NCBI GenBank assembly: GCA_023390985.1
Contig: JAEWBU010000060.1
Coordinates: 1-9,926, forward strand
Direction: 5' to 3'
From: Pseudomonadota bacterium
Lineage (GTDB): Bacteria; Pseudomonadota; Gammaproteobacteria; Burkholderiales; Burkholderiaceae_C
Length of the DNA: 9,926 bases
The notes under the pieces were generated by a model. The model had not been told where the DNA came from, did no database searches, and saw nothing but the letters and a program-made list of their open reading frames with translations. This document shows, piece by piece, positions 1-6,057 of the stretch; position 1 is the first letter of the stretch; each line of letters begins with the position of its first letter. Made by a program: the position numbers and the translations under genes.

Positions 1-370
1 GGCCGGACGCCTTCAGGTAGGCCTCGGCGCGGCGCGCGATGGAGCGCGGGTCGCGGTCGTAGGCCTTGCCGTCGCCCGGCTCGAGCACGTCGCAGCTGAG
101 GATCAGCGTGGTTTCCTCGAAGAACGGATCGACGTTGGCGGTGTCCGGATCCGGCATCAGCAGCATGTCGGAAGCCTCGATGCCCTTCCAGCCCGCGATG
201 GAGGAGCCGTCGAAGGCGTGGCCGCTGGTGAACTTGTCTTCGTCGAAGTGGGAGATCGGCACGGTCACGTGCTGCTCCTTGCCGCGGGTGTCGGTGAAGC
301 GGAAGTCGACGAACTTGACTTCGTTCTCCTTCACCAGCTTCATGACGTCTGCGACGGTCTTGGCTGCCAT
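1..370 (-). CDS. glnA: Glutamine synthetase type I, N-terminal part (runs off the window edge)
   Basis: Glutamine synthetase joins glutamate and ammonia, using ATP, to make glutamine; the type I enzyme is a cytoplasmic dodecamer. The first 123 codons are visible. They carry the beta-Grasp N-terminal domain: the start MAAKTVADVMKLV, a VDFRFTDTRGKEQHVTVP strand region (about residues 21-38), and the highly conserved FDGSSIAGWKGIEASDM segment (about 53-69), which holds the Asp/Ser latch residues of the active site. The MLLMPDPDT motif follows. The ATG at 368-370 is chosen because a GGAG ribosome-binding site (379-382) lies 8 nt upstream and the protein starts where the family starts. The catalytic C-terminal domain and the adenylylation tyrosine lie outside the window. 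The upstream region contains a sigma-54 promoter and NtrC-type sites, so nitrogen-limited expression is expected. Identification is very secure. Confidence 0.97.
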   Translation of the reverse strand, partial: MAAKTVADVMKLVKENEVKFVDFRFTDTRGKEQHVTVPISHFDEDKFTSGHAFDGSSIAGWKGIEASDMLLMPDPDTANVDPFFEETTLILSCDVLEPGDGKAYDRDPRSIARRAEAYLKASG

Positions 371-421
371 CAGTTTTTCTCCAATTGGATGGGGTTGTTG
401 CGAAAAGGACGGGCTGTCGAA

Positions 422-437
422 TGCAGGTTCTGTGCCA
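422..437 (-). promoter_or_regulatory. Sigma-54 (RpoN) promoter of glnA
   Basis: Read on the minus strand the bases are TGGCACAGAACCTGCA. They match the sigma-54 consensus TGGCAC-N5-TTGCA in every key position except one T. The invariant GG (436-435) and GC (424-423) are separated by the standard 10 nt. This predicts transcription starting near 411 and a leader of about 41 nt before the glnA ATG. Sigma-54 promoters need an enhancer-binding activator; NtrC-like sites lie 128-155 bp upstream. The match is seen directly; its activity is inferred from well-known glnA regulation in proteobacteria. Confidence 0.85.
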
Positions 438-531
438 AAGCTGGTGCATGGCCCGAACCGCGGAACCGGGCGATTGTCGAGGAGAAAGCCGCCGCTTCCC
501 TACGGAAGGCTGGCGGGAGTCGATGAGTTCG

Positions 532-546
532 GCACCATTACGGTGC
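532..546. promoter_or_regulatory. NtrC-type enhancer site, promoter-proximal
   Basis: The sequence GCACCATTACGGTGC is a perfect GCACC-N5-GGTGC inverted repeat with the same arms and spacing as known NtrC (GlnG) enhancer sites. Its centre (539) lies about 128 bp upstream of the predicted glnA start of transcription, the usual distance for an enhancer acting on a sigma-54 promoter by DNA looping. Confidence 0.82.
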
Positions 547-558
547 AAATACGGCTGA

Positions 559-573
559 GCACCCAAGTGGTGC
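559..573. promoter_or_regulatory. NtrC-type enhancer site, promoter-distal
   Basis: The sequence GCACCCAAGTGGTGC is a second perfect GCACC-N5-GGTGC dyad. It is centred at 566, 27 bp from the first and about 155 bp upstream of the predicted glnA transcription start. Paired sites are typical of glnA, where they allow NtrC to oligomerise. The site lies just past the stop codon (581-583) of the neighbouring molybdopterin-binding-domain gene. Confidence 0.82.
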
Positions 574-580
574 ATGCATG

Positions 581-1387
581 TTATCGCACCAATTCGGGGC
601 CGAGCTTGACCTCCAGGGCCCGAAGGCCGGCCAGCAACTGCGCATAAGCGGGCTCCACGGCGTCGGGGGCGCCCTTGACGCCCAGGTCGATGTGGCGGCC
701 GTACTGGGGGTGGTCCACGCTGGGAAGGCTGAACACCTTCACGCCCGGGTGGTCGCGCTCCAGTTCGATCATCAACGGCGTGAGCGTGGCCTCCATCGAG
801 CCGAACACGATGACCGACTTCTCCACCCAGGCGTTGCGCTGGAACAGGTGGGCATAGTGGCGGTCCAGCACCCATTCCATCATCGGCCAGGCCATCACCG
901 GGAAGCCGGGCGCGAAGTGCACGTCGCCCACGCTGAAGCCGGGGATCTTGTTGTACGGGTTGGGAATGATGCGGGCGCCGCGCGGGAACACGCCCATGTT
1001 CAGGCGATGCACGTTGTCGGGCCGGTCGGGCTCGTAGGGCACGCCCTGCTCGCGCGCCACGTCCTGCATCCGCTCGCGGATCAGGGCCTCGGCCTCGGGA
1101 TGCAGCTGGAGCTCCACGCCCAGCGCTCGCGCCGCGCACTGGCGGGTGTGATCGTCCGGCGTGGCGCCGATGCCGCCGCAGGAGAACACGATGTCGCCGC
1201 TGGCGAAGGCGCGCTCCAGCGCGGCGGTCAGGCGCTTGGGCGAATCGCCCACGTAGTCGGCCCAGGCCAGCCGCAGGCCGCGCGCGGCCAGCAGCTCGAT
1301 GTACTTGGGCATGTGCTTGTCGGCGCGCTTGCCGGACAGGATCTCGTCGCCGACGATGACGAGGCCGAATTCGGGACTTGGAGACAT
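581..1387 (-). CDS. Molybdopterin-binding-domain protein of the CinA-N / MoaB-Mog family (COG1058-like)
   Basis: The 268-residue protein starts with a MoCF-biosynthesis (MoaB/Mog-like) domain. It has the early GDEILSGKRADKH stretch (residues 13-25) and the signature SCGGIGATPDDHT (69-81), equivalent to GGxGPTxDD in CinA and MoaB. The remainder (about 170-268) resembles the middle part of CinA, but there is no C-terminal nicotinamide-nucleotide amidohydrolase domain, so it is a stand-alone 'competence/damage-inducible protein A' type protein. In the family such domains bind molybdopterin or hydrolyse ADP-ribose/nucleotide pyrophosphates; the substrate here cannot be told from sequence. The ATG at 1385-1387 is the first possible start because an in-frame TAG (1397-1399) lies just upstream. 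No clear Shine-Dalgarno precedes it; instead a small GC hairpin abuts the start codon. It is the last gene of the four-gene cluster, 25 nt after the hydroxylase gene. Confidence 0.85.
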   Translation of the reverse strand: MSPSPEFGLVIVGDEILSGKRADKHMPKYIELLAARGLRLAWADYVGDSPKRLTAALERAFASGDIVFSCGGIGATPDDHTRQCAARALGVELQLHPEAEALIRERMQDVAREQGVPYEPDRPDNVHRLNMGVFPRGARIIPNPYNKIPGFSVGDVHFAPGFPVMAWPMMEWVLDRHYAHLFQRNAWVEKSVIVFGSMEATLTPLMIELERDHPGVKVFSLPSVDHPQYGRHIDLGVKGAPDAVEPAYAQLLAGLRALEVKLGPELVR

Positions 1388-1404
1388 CCCGCGATGCTAG
1401 CGGG
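1388..1404 (-). other. Small hairpin abutting the start codon of the CinA-N-like gene
   Basis: CCCGC and GCGGG arms enclose a 7-nt loop in the 25-nt gap between the hydroxylase stop and the next start codon. In the mRNA the stem would end directly at the ATG and contains the only G-rich stretch that could serve as ribosome-binding site. It may damp initiation or make it depend on translation of the upstream gene, but a 5-bp stem can be chance in DNA this rich in GC. Confidence 0.3.
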
Positions 1405-1412
1405 CCTGCGTG

Positions 1413-2369
1413 TCAGCCCCGGCCCGCCAGGCGCTTGAGCCCCAGCCACTGCTGCGACCAGAAGCCGCGGCCGTAGTCGCGGCCCTGCTCGACCTGGTCC
1501 CGGATGCCGGTCGGATCGAAGCGATGCTCGAAATTGGCGGTACCCAGCAGCATGTCCCACCAGGGGAGCAGCACGCCGAAGTTGTGGCCGCCCATGGAAT
1601 CCCGGCCGCGGCGCTCGTGGCCCAGCCCGATGCTGTGGTGCAGCCGGTGGAAGCGCGGGCTCACCCAAAGACGCTCGCCCCAGCGGCCGAACGCCAGCCG
1701 CAGGTTGGCGTGCTGCAGGCTCTCGGACAGCTGGGTCAGCGCCACCAGGGCGACGAACTGGCCCGGCGCGACGCCGATGATCTGAGCCACCAGCACCAGG
1801 ATGCTGTCGCGCAGCAGGTCGTCCAGCAGGTGGTTGCGGTTGTCGCTCCACATGGTCATCTGCCGCTGCGAGTGGTGCAGCGCGTGCAGGCTCCACCACC
1901 AGCGCCAGCCGTGCTGGCCGCGGTGGATCCAGTAGTCGACGAAGTCGAACACGACGAGGTAGATGATGAACGCGACCCACGGGATGTCGGTGACGCCGGG
2001 CCAGGCCTGGTCGATGTGGAAGCCGGCGAACCCCGCCGCATGCATCCGTCCGACCAGTTCGTCGAACAGCGGCTCCACGGTGAAGAAAAGGCCCAGACGG
2101 AACAGCCCGAGCCGGTGCACCAGCGTGTAGAGGATGTCGGTGCGGATGGCCGCGCGGTCGGTGACCGGCTCCGCCGGCCGCCAGCGCTGCAGCGGCCCGA
2201 TGACGGCCAGCATGATGGCGATCTGCACCAGGCCCACCAGCAGCCAGCCGGTGGCGGCATAGCCTTCCTCCAGCAGGTGGCCCAGGCCGACCGCGAACAT
2301 CGTCGGCTGGATGACCGACTCGAACAGGCCCTGCTGGGCGGCGTCGAAGGCTTGCTGCAGGTAGTTCAC
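1413..2369 (-). CDS. Sterol desaturase / fatty acid hydroxylase family membrane protein
   Basis: This 318-residue integral-membrane protein belongs to the fatty acid hydroxylase superfamily, whose members use a di-iron centre held by histidines to hydroxylate or desaturate lipids. The full histidine set is present: HRGQH (149-153), HALHH (162-166), HRLHH (241-245) and the late GGHNFG (260-265). Hydrophobic segments lie at about 23-60, 78-97, 127-147 and 187-213. The start is taken as the GTG at 2367-2369, because it overlaps the TGA of the deacetylase gene (GTGA) and is preceded by an AGAAGAA purine run. A longer reading frame to 2492 would only translate deacetylase DNA out of frame. The overlap implies translational coupling. 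The actual lipid substrate is unknown; bacteria of this group rarely make sterols, so a fatty-acid, ether-lipid or hopanoid-like substrate is more likely. Confidence 0.9.
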   Translation of the reverse strand: MNYLQQAFDAAQQGLFESVIQPTMFAVGLGHLLEEGYAATGWLLVGLVQIAIMLAVIGPLQRWRPAEPVTDRAAIRTDILYTLVHRLGLFRLGLFFTVEPLFDELVGRMHAAGFAGFHIDQAWPGVTDIPWVAFIIYLVVFDFVDYWIHRGQHGWRWWWSLHALHHSQRQMTMWSDNRNHLLDDLLRDSILVLVAQIIGVAPGQFVALVALTQLSESLQHANLRLAFGRWGERLWVSPRFHRLHHSIGLGHERRGRDSMGGHNFGVLLPWWDMLLGTANFEHRFDPTGIRDQVEQGRDYGRGFWSQQWLGLKRLAGRG

Positions 2370-3208
2370 TTCTTCTGCGCCTCGTGGCGGGCGATCCAGT
2401 TCGCGTAGCGCGGGTGCTCCCGCAGCGTGCGGAAGCAGAAGCCGCGCTCCTTCAGGCCCACGACCAGCGGCTCCAGCACCGCCGGCGCCCACGGGTCCTT
2501 GCGCGACCAGATGCCCAGGTGGGCCATGAGGATGTCGCCGCTGCGGATGTCGCGCAGCGCGCGATCGAGCAGCTGGCGGTTGCCGGCCGATTCACTCGGC
2601 AGCTCGTCGCCCAGGAAGCCGGCGGGCGACCAGCCCACGTGCTCCCAGCCGCAGGCGCGGGTGGCTGCCAGGAACTTCGGCGAGGTCTTGCCGCCGGGCG
2701 CGCGGAACAGCGGCAGCGGCGCCTTGCCGGTGACCTGCTGCAGGCGCTGGGCAGCGTGGACGATCTCGGCGCAGTACTGCGCGGCGGTCCAGGTCTGGTC
2801 GCGGTCGGCGTCGGGGCCGGCGGACGCGCGCACCTTGAAGCGCGCCGGCTCGCCGGGCAGGTCGGCGCGCCAGTAGACGTGGTCCCAGGTGTGGGAAGCG
2901 AATTCGTGGCCCTCGTCGGCGCGCGCCTTCCACCACGCGGCCCAGTGGTCGCCCAGGCTGCCGTCGCCGGCCTTGGTGCGCTCGTGGGCGGCGAAGAAGG
3001 TGACTTTCACGCCGTGGCGGCGCAGGACGTCGGCCACCAGCGGCGCGACTTCCATGTGGCCGGTATCGAAGGTGAGGTAGACGGGCTTGTCGCAGGCAGG
3101 GTCCTTCGCGGCGTGCGCGGGCATGACGCCCGCGAGCAAAGCGAGAGCGATGGCGCCGCAGGCGGCCCGCCTCTCAGCGACGCGCGTGGTCAAGCGTCCA
3201 GACCCCAT
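2366..3208 (-). CDS. Exported polysaccharide deacetylase (NodB-homology) family protein with altered first motif
   Basis: The 280-residue product has an N-terminal signal peptide (hydrophobic core about 17-30, likely cut after AHA at 33), so it should act in the periplasm or at the cell surface. The NodB-homology domain follows: motif 1 is TFDTGH (46-51), motif 2 is SHTWDH with metal-binding His106 and His110, motif 3 is RAPGG (169-173), and a late LMAHLGIW holds the C-terminal catalytic-type His230. Family members remove acetyl groups from N-acetylglucosamine polymers or peptidoglycan. Motif 1 normally reads TFDDG; here the second, metal-binding Asp is Thr49, so activity or metal binding may differ. 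The start is uncertain: the ATG at 3206-3208 is used, but a TTG at 3191-3193 would give the same mature protein; neither has a strong ribosome-binding site. It overlaps the upstream beta-propeller gene and the downstream hydroxylase gene. Confidence 0.88.
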   Translation of the reverse strand: MGSGRLTTRVAERRAACGAIALALLAGVMPAHAAKDPACDKPVYLTFDTGHMEVAPLVADVLRRHGVKVTFFAAHERTKAGDGSLGDHWAAWWKARADEGHEFASHTWDHVYWRADLPGEPARFKVRASAGPDADRDQTWTAAQYCAEIVHAAQRLQQVTGKAPLPLFRAPGGKTSPKFLAATRACGWEHVGWSPAGFLGDELPSESAGNRQLLDRALRDIRSGDILMAHLGIWSRKDPWAPAVLEPLVVGLKERGFCFRTLREHPRYANWIARHEAQKK

Positions 3209-4157
3209 GGGGAGACTTGCCGACGGGAACGGTGCGGACCACCTTCCCGGCCTCGGTGTCGATGACGGTGAGCTTGCGGGCCCAGCGCGAGGTCACCATC
3301 AACAGCTTGCCGCCCGCCATCACCTCGATGCAGTCCGGGCCGCCGGGCGCGGGCAGCTGCGACACCACCTGCAGCGAGCTCAGGTCGATCTTGCTGATGG
3401 TGTTGGCCACGCGGTTGCTGACGTACACGTGGCGGCCGTCGCCGGCCGAGCGGAAGGCGTGCGCGCCCAGGCCGGTCGGGATGCGCCGCACCGCGCGCGG
3501 CTGCGGACCACTGACGTCGAACACCTCCACGCTGTCGCCGCCCGTCAGGCCGACGAGCAGGAGGCGGTCGTCCGGGGTGCTGAACACGTCGGCTGGCATC
3601 GGGCCGGTCTTGATGCGCCACTTCAGCTTCTGCGTGGCGAGGTCGATGGCGACGAGCTCATCGCTGTCCTGCATCGTGGAGTAGACCACGCTGCTGCGGC
3701 TGTCGATCCACAGGTGGCTGGGCGTCTTGCCGGTCGACACGCGGGCGGCCAGCTGCGGTTCCTTGCCGTCCCAGCGGTAGATGTCCACGTGGTTGAGCCG
3801 GTTGCCCGCGGTGACCATCCACTTCATGTCGGGCGAGAAGCGCAGGTGGTACGGATCGAGGATGCCCCGCACCGTCTTCTGGACCTCGGCGGTGCGCGGG
3901 TCGATGAAGGTGAGCGAATCGGCGAGCGCGTTGGCCACGATGACCGACTTCTCATCGGGCGTCATGTACAGGTGGTGCGGCTCCTTGCCCGTGGACAGGC
4001 GGCGCACCTCGCTCCAGTTGGCGGGGTTGATCACGCTGACGCTGGCGTCGAGCGAGTTCAGCACGAAGATGGGCGCGGTCTGGGCCGCGGCGACGCCCGT
4101 TAGCGCCGGCAGCACCACGGCTGCGGCAAGGACAAGGGAACGCAAGAGCGAGGTCAC
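3174..4157 (-). CDS. Exported YVTN/YncE-family seven-bladed beta-propeller protein
   Basis: The 327-residue protein begins with a signal peptide (MTSLLRSLVLAAAVVLPAL, predicted cut near residue 25, AAA/Q), so it is periplasmic or surface-exposed. The rest is seven repeats of about 42 residues, each with a strand pair ending in a form of 'xVxVIDxxT' followed by a 'TGKxPHxL' turn: TGKEPHHL (57-64), TGKTPSHLW (142-150), TGPMPADVF (184-192), TGLGAHAF (228-235), VGKSPHGVW (312-320). Seven strand sets can be counted, enough for a closed propeller. The family is often a binding or scaffold protein, with no defined enzymatic activity. The start is a GTG at 4155-4157 preceded by AGGAAG (4162-4167). 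It is the first gene of the cluster, and its stop lies inside the start region of the deacetylase gene. Confidence 0.9.
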   Translation of the reverse strand: MTSLLRSLVLAAAVVLPALTGVAAAQTAPIFVLNSLDASVSVINPANWSEVRRLSTGKEPHHLYMTPDEKSVIVANALADSLTFIDPRTAEVQKTVRGILDPYHLRFSPDMKWMVTAGNRLNHVDIYRWDGKEPQLAARVSTGKTPSHLWIDSRSSVVYSTMQDSDELVAIDLATQKLKWRIKTGPMPADVFSTPDDRLLLVGLTGGDSVEVFDVSGPQPRAVRRIPTGLGAHAFRSAGDGRHVYVSNRVANTISKIDLSSLQVVSQLPAPGGPDCIEVMAGGKLLMVTSRWARKLTVIDTEAGKVVRTVPVGKSPHGVWTLDHARR

Positions 4158-4222
4158 GGCACTTCCTGGGGGAGCTCAACAGTTTAGACGCGGGGCGTCA
4201 TCGCTCCCGTAACATCCGGCCG
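4158..4222. promoter_or_regulatory. Divergent intergenic region with a 13-bp dyad
   Basis: These 65 bases separate the divergently read beta-propeller cluster and the alpha/beta hydrolase gene, so they should contain both promoters. A GACGC-GGG-GCGTC inverted repeat is present at 4187-4199. On the minus strand a TAAACT (-10-like) lies at 4181-4186, suitably placed before the GTG at 4157. On the plus strand TAACAT lies at 4211-4216, too close to the ATG at 4223 for a normal leader. No convincing -35 boxes were found. The dyad could be an operator, but this is weak evidence. Confidence 0.3.
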
Positions 4223-4999
4223 ATGGAACGGGTCATCGTGGACGGCATCGGGCTGGAGATTCAACGCATCACACCGGGCGGCGGCGGACAGGCGGCGCCC
4301 CTGGTTTTTCTCCACGAAGGGCTGGGTTCGGTGGCGTTGTGGCGCGACTGGCCAACAGCCCTGTGCGAAGCGACCGGACGCGACGGTGTCGTCTACTCGC
4401 GCCGCGGCTACGGCCAGTCCGATCCGGTGCCGGACGTGCGCGGCGCGGGGCGGCTCGCGCCCGACTACATGCATCGCGAGGCTTACGAAGTGTTGCCCGC
4501 CTTGTTGCGCGCCCTCCGCATCGATGCGCCGCCCGTCCTGGTGGGCCATTCCGACGGCGGCAGCATCGCGCTGCTTCATGCCAGCCGCCACCCGCTGGCC
4601 GCCTGCGTGGTGATGGCGCCGCACGTGATGGTGGAGGACATCTCGATCCGCTCGATCGAGCAGGCGCGCGACGCCTGGCAGGCCGGCGGCCTGCGCGACC
4701 GGCTGGCGCGCTTCCACGCCGACGTCGACGGGGCGTTCTGGCAGTGGAACGACGCCTGGCTCAACCCGGACTTCCGCGCCTTCGACATCCGCGCCGAATG
4801 CCGGCGCATCGACACGCCCGTGCTGGCGATCCAGGGCGTCGACGACGCCTACGGAACGCTGCGGCAGATCGAGGAGATCGCGCCGACGGCGGGCCCGTTC
4901 GAGATGCAGGTGCTGCCCGAGTGCGGGCACTCGCCGCACCGCGACCAGCCCGAAGCGGTGACGCGGCGCATCGCCGAATTCCTGGCCGGCAAGCCCTGA
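4223..4999 (+). CDS. Alpha/beta hydrolase-fold protein
   Basis: The 258-residue cytoplasmic protein (no signal peptide) has the alpha/beta-hydrolase layout. It has an oxyanion-hole-type segment FLHEGLGS (29-36), a YSRRGYGQSD loop (58-67), the nucleophile elbow GHSDGG with Ser110, a helical cap region (about 140-185), an acidic residue in GVDDAYG (205-211; Asp207 or Asp208), and the catalytic histidine in CGHSPHRDQP (His236). The triad is therefore complete. Such enzymes hydrolyse esters, lactones or C-C bonds; the substrate cannot be predicted. It is the only plus-strand gene in the window. The ATG at 4223 is the natural start by homology to the fold, although no strong Shine-Dalgarno sequence precedes it. 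Its stop codon faces that of the rsuA-like gene 6 nt away. Confidence 0.9.
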   Translation: MERVIVDGIGLEIQRITPGGGGQAAPLVFLHEGLGSVALWRDWPTALCEATGRDGVVYSRRGYGQSDPVPDVRGAGRLAPDYMHREAYEVLPALLRALRIDAPPVLVGHSDGGSIALLHASRHPLAACVVMAPHVMVEDISIRSIEQARDAWQAGGLRDRLARFHADVDGAFWQWNDAWLNPDFRAFDIRAECRRIDTPVLAIQGVDDAYGTLRQIEEIAPTAGPFEMQVLPECGHSPHRDQPEAVTRRIAEFLAGKP

Positions 5000-5012
5000 G
5001 TCGGCTCAGGGC
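4993..5012. terminator. Hairpin covering both convergent stop codons
   Basis: GCCCTGAG and CTCAGGGC form a perfect 8-bp stem with a TCGG loop. The left arm contains the TGA of the hydrolase gene and the right arm contains the TGA (on the minus strand) of the pseudouridine synthase gene. It may act as a two-way terminator or stabilise both 3' ends. Neither side has a T-run, so classic intrinsic termination is doubtful. Confidence 0.45.
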
Positions 5013-5728
5013 GCGAGCAGCGCCAGCTCTCCAGCAGCGAGCCAGCGCCACTCGCCCGGCCGCAGGTCGGGCGGCAATTCGAGCCGGCCGATGCGCGAGC
5101 GATGCAACTGCTCCACGCGGTTGCCCACGGCGGCCACCATGCGCTTGACCTGGTGGTACTTGCCTTCGGTGAGCGTCAGCCGCAGGCCGTGCTCGCCGGT
5201 GACTTCGCAGGCCGCCGCGCGCACCGGACGCGGGTCGTCGTCGAGGACCACGCCTTCGAGCAGCCGCCGCACCATCGCCGGATCGACCGGGTGCTTCGCC
5301 GTGATCTCGTAGACCTTGGGAACGTGGCGCTTGGGCGAACCCATGCGGTGGATGAACGCGCCGTCGTCGCTGAGCAGCAGCAGGCCGGTGGTGTCCTGGT
5401 CCAGCCGACCGATCGCCTGCACGCCCGGCTGGCCTTGGCGCTGCGGCCGCTGGCGCAGCGGCGCGGGCAGCAGCGTGTACACGCTGGGCCAGGCACCGGG
5501 CTTCTGCGAGCACTCGTAACCCGCGGGCTTGTGCAGCACGAGGTAGGCCTTCTCATGGAAGACCCAGTCGCGCCCCTGCACGGAAAAGCGCAGGCCGGTG
5601 GGTTCGTAGTCGGCGTACGGGTCCGTGCAGGGATCGCCCTGCACGGTCACGAAGCCCTGTTCCACCAGGCCCGCGCAAACGCGGCGCGTGCCGAAGCCCT
5701 GGCTGAAGAGGATCTGCTGGAGTTGCAT
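5006..5728 (-). CDS. rsuA: RsuA-type rRNA pseudouridine synthase
   Basis: RsuA-family enzymes isomerise a uridine of ribosomal RNA to pseudouridine; E. coli RsuA modifies U516 of 16S rRNA. The 240-residue protein has an S4-like N-terminal RNA-binding region (about 1-50: LFSQGFGTRR, EQGFVTVQGD). It then has the linker LVLHKPAGYECSQ (63-75), the catalytic GRLDQDTTGLLLLSDDG with Asp110 as expected nucleophile, and the RsuA-typical EGKYHQVKRMVAAVGN and LHRSRIG near the C-terminus. Length is close to E. coli RsuA (about 231). The ATG at 5726-5728 is selected because MQLQQIL aligns with the usual start of the S4 domain; an ATG at 5749 would add only seven residues. No obvious ribosome-binding site is seen. 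Related family members (RluB, RluE, RluF) are alternatives, but the spacing and C-terminal motif favour RsuA. Confidence 0.85.
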   Translation of the reverse strand: MQLQQILFSQGFGTRRVCAGLVEQGFVTVQGDPCTDPYADYEPTGLRFSVQGRDWVFHEKAYLVLHKPAGYECSQKPGAWPSVYTLLPAPLRQRPQRQGQPGVQAIGRLDQDTTGLLLLSDDGAFIHRMGSPKRHVPKVYEITAKHPVDPAMVRRLLEGVVLDDDPRPVRAAACEVTGEHGLRLTLTEGKYHQVKRMVAAVGNRVEQLHRSRIGRLELPPDLRPGEWRWLAAGELALLAP

Positions 5729-5768
5729 CGGGCGCGCAGTATGCGGCATGCCGCCGCGCGCGCCGCGA

Positions 5769-5960
5769 TCAGCCGCGTGGATGCTGGCGGCTGGCGCGTT
5801 CCTCGCGCGCGATCTCCTCGCGCATCGAGAATTTTCGGGCCTTGGGCTGGTCTTCGCGTTGCATGCGGCGGTCGACGTCGTCTTCGCCGGCAAGGGCCTC
5901 CAGGGCAGCGAACTTCTCGCGGCGGAAGCCGCCGAGCTGTTTCTGGGGGGATTGGTGCAT
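5769..5960 (-). CDS. Small hypothetical protein, 63 residues, highly charged
   Basis: I do not recognise this protein. The 63 residues are very rich in charged residues (many Arg, Lys, Glu and Asp), with no hydrophobic segment, so it is probably soluble and perhaps helical or disordered. Support for it being real: an ATG at 5958-5960 preceded by GAGGA at a proper distance (6 nt), and its position 40 nt upstream of the rsuA-like gene, where it could be the first gene of a short operon. The segments EKFAALEALAGEDDVDRRM and REEIAREERA look like genuine amphipathic, charged protein rather than noise. The alternative reading frame over the same bases gives an Arg/Ser/Ala-rich product typical of a shadow frame. 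Function unknown. Confidence 0.62.
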   Translation of the reverse strand: MHQSPQKQLGGFRREKFAALEALAGEDDVDRRMQREDQPKARKFSMREEIAREERASRQHPRG

Positions 5961-6057
5961 GTCTCGTCCTCGACGTGCGGGTGGCTCGAACCGCAGCGCA
6001 GCCGCGCGCTGCGAGGAGCCAATCTAGGAGCGAGCCTTCACGCGGGGTGTAGGACGA

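Noticed and set aside
66..647. Long plus-strand open frame across the start of glnA and its upstream region
   Set aside because: It is antisense to a certain glnA and crosses the sigma-54/NtrC region. Its Ser/Arg-rich translation resembles no protein; it results from high GC content.
578..1438. Plus-strand 286-codon frame opposite the CinA-N-like gene, and similar long antisense frames at 1410-2408, 2384-3265, 3087-4103 and 6064-7644
   Set aside because: Their products are rich in His, Arg, Ala, Gly and Val with no domain pattern, and each lies opposite a gene with recognisable motifs. Long antisense frames are expected in DNA with high G/C third positions.
1228..1980. Second minus-strand frame overlapping the hydroxylase and CinA-N-like genes
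   Set aside because: Arg/Ala/Pro-rich shadow frame that spans two genes with clear motifs in another frame.
5729..6022. N-terminal extension of the RsuA-like frame up to 6022
   Set aside because: The added residues are Arg/Ser/Ala-rich and overlap the better-supported 63-residue ORF. The S4-like domain starts naturally at the ATG at 5728.
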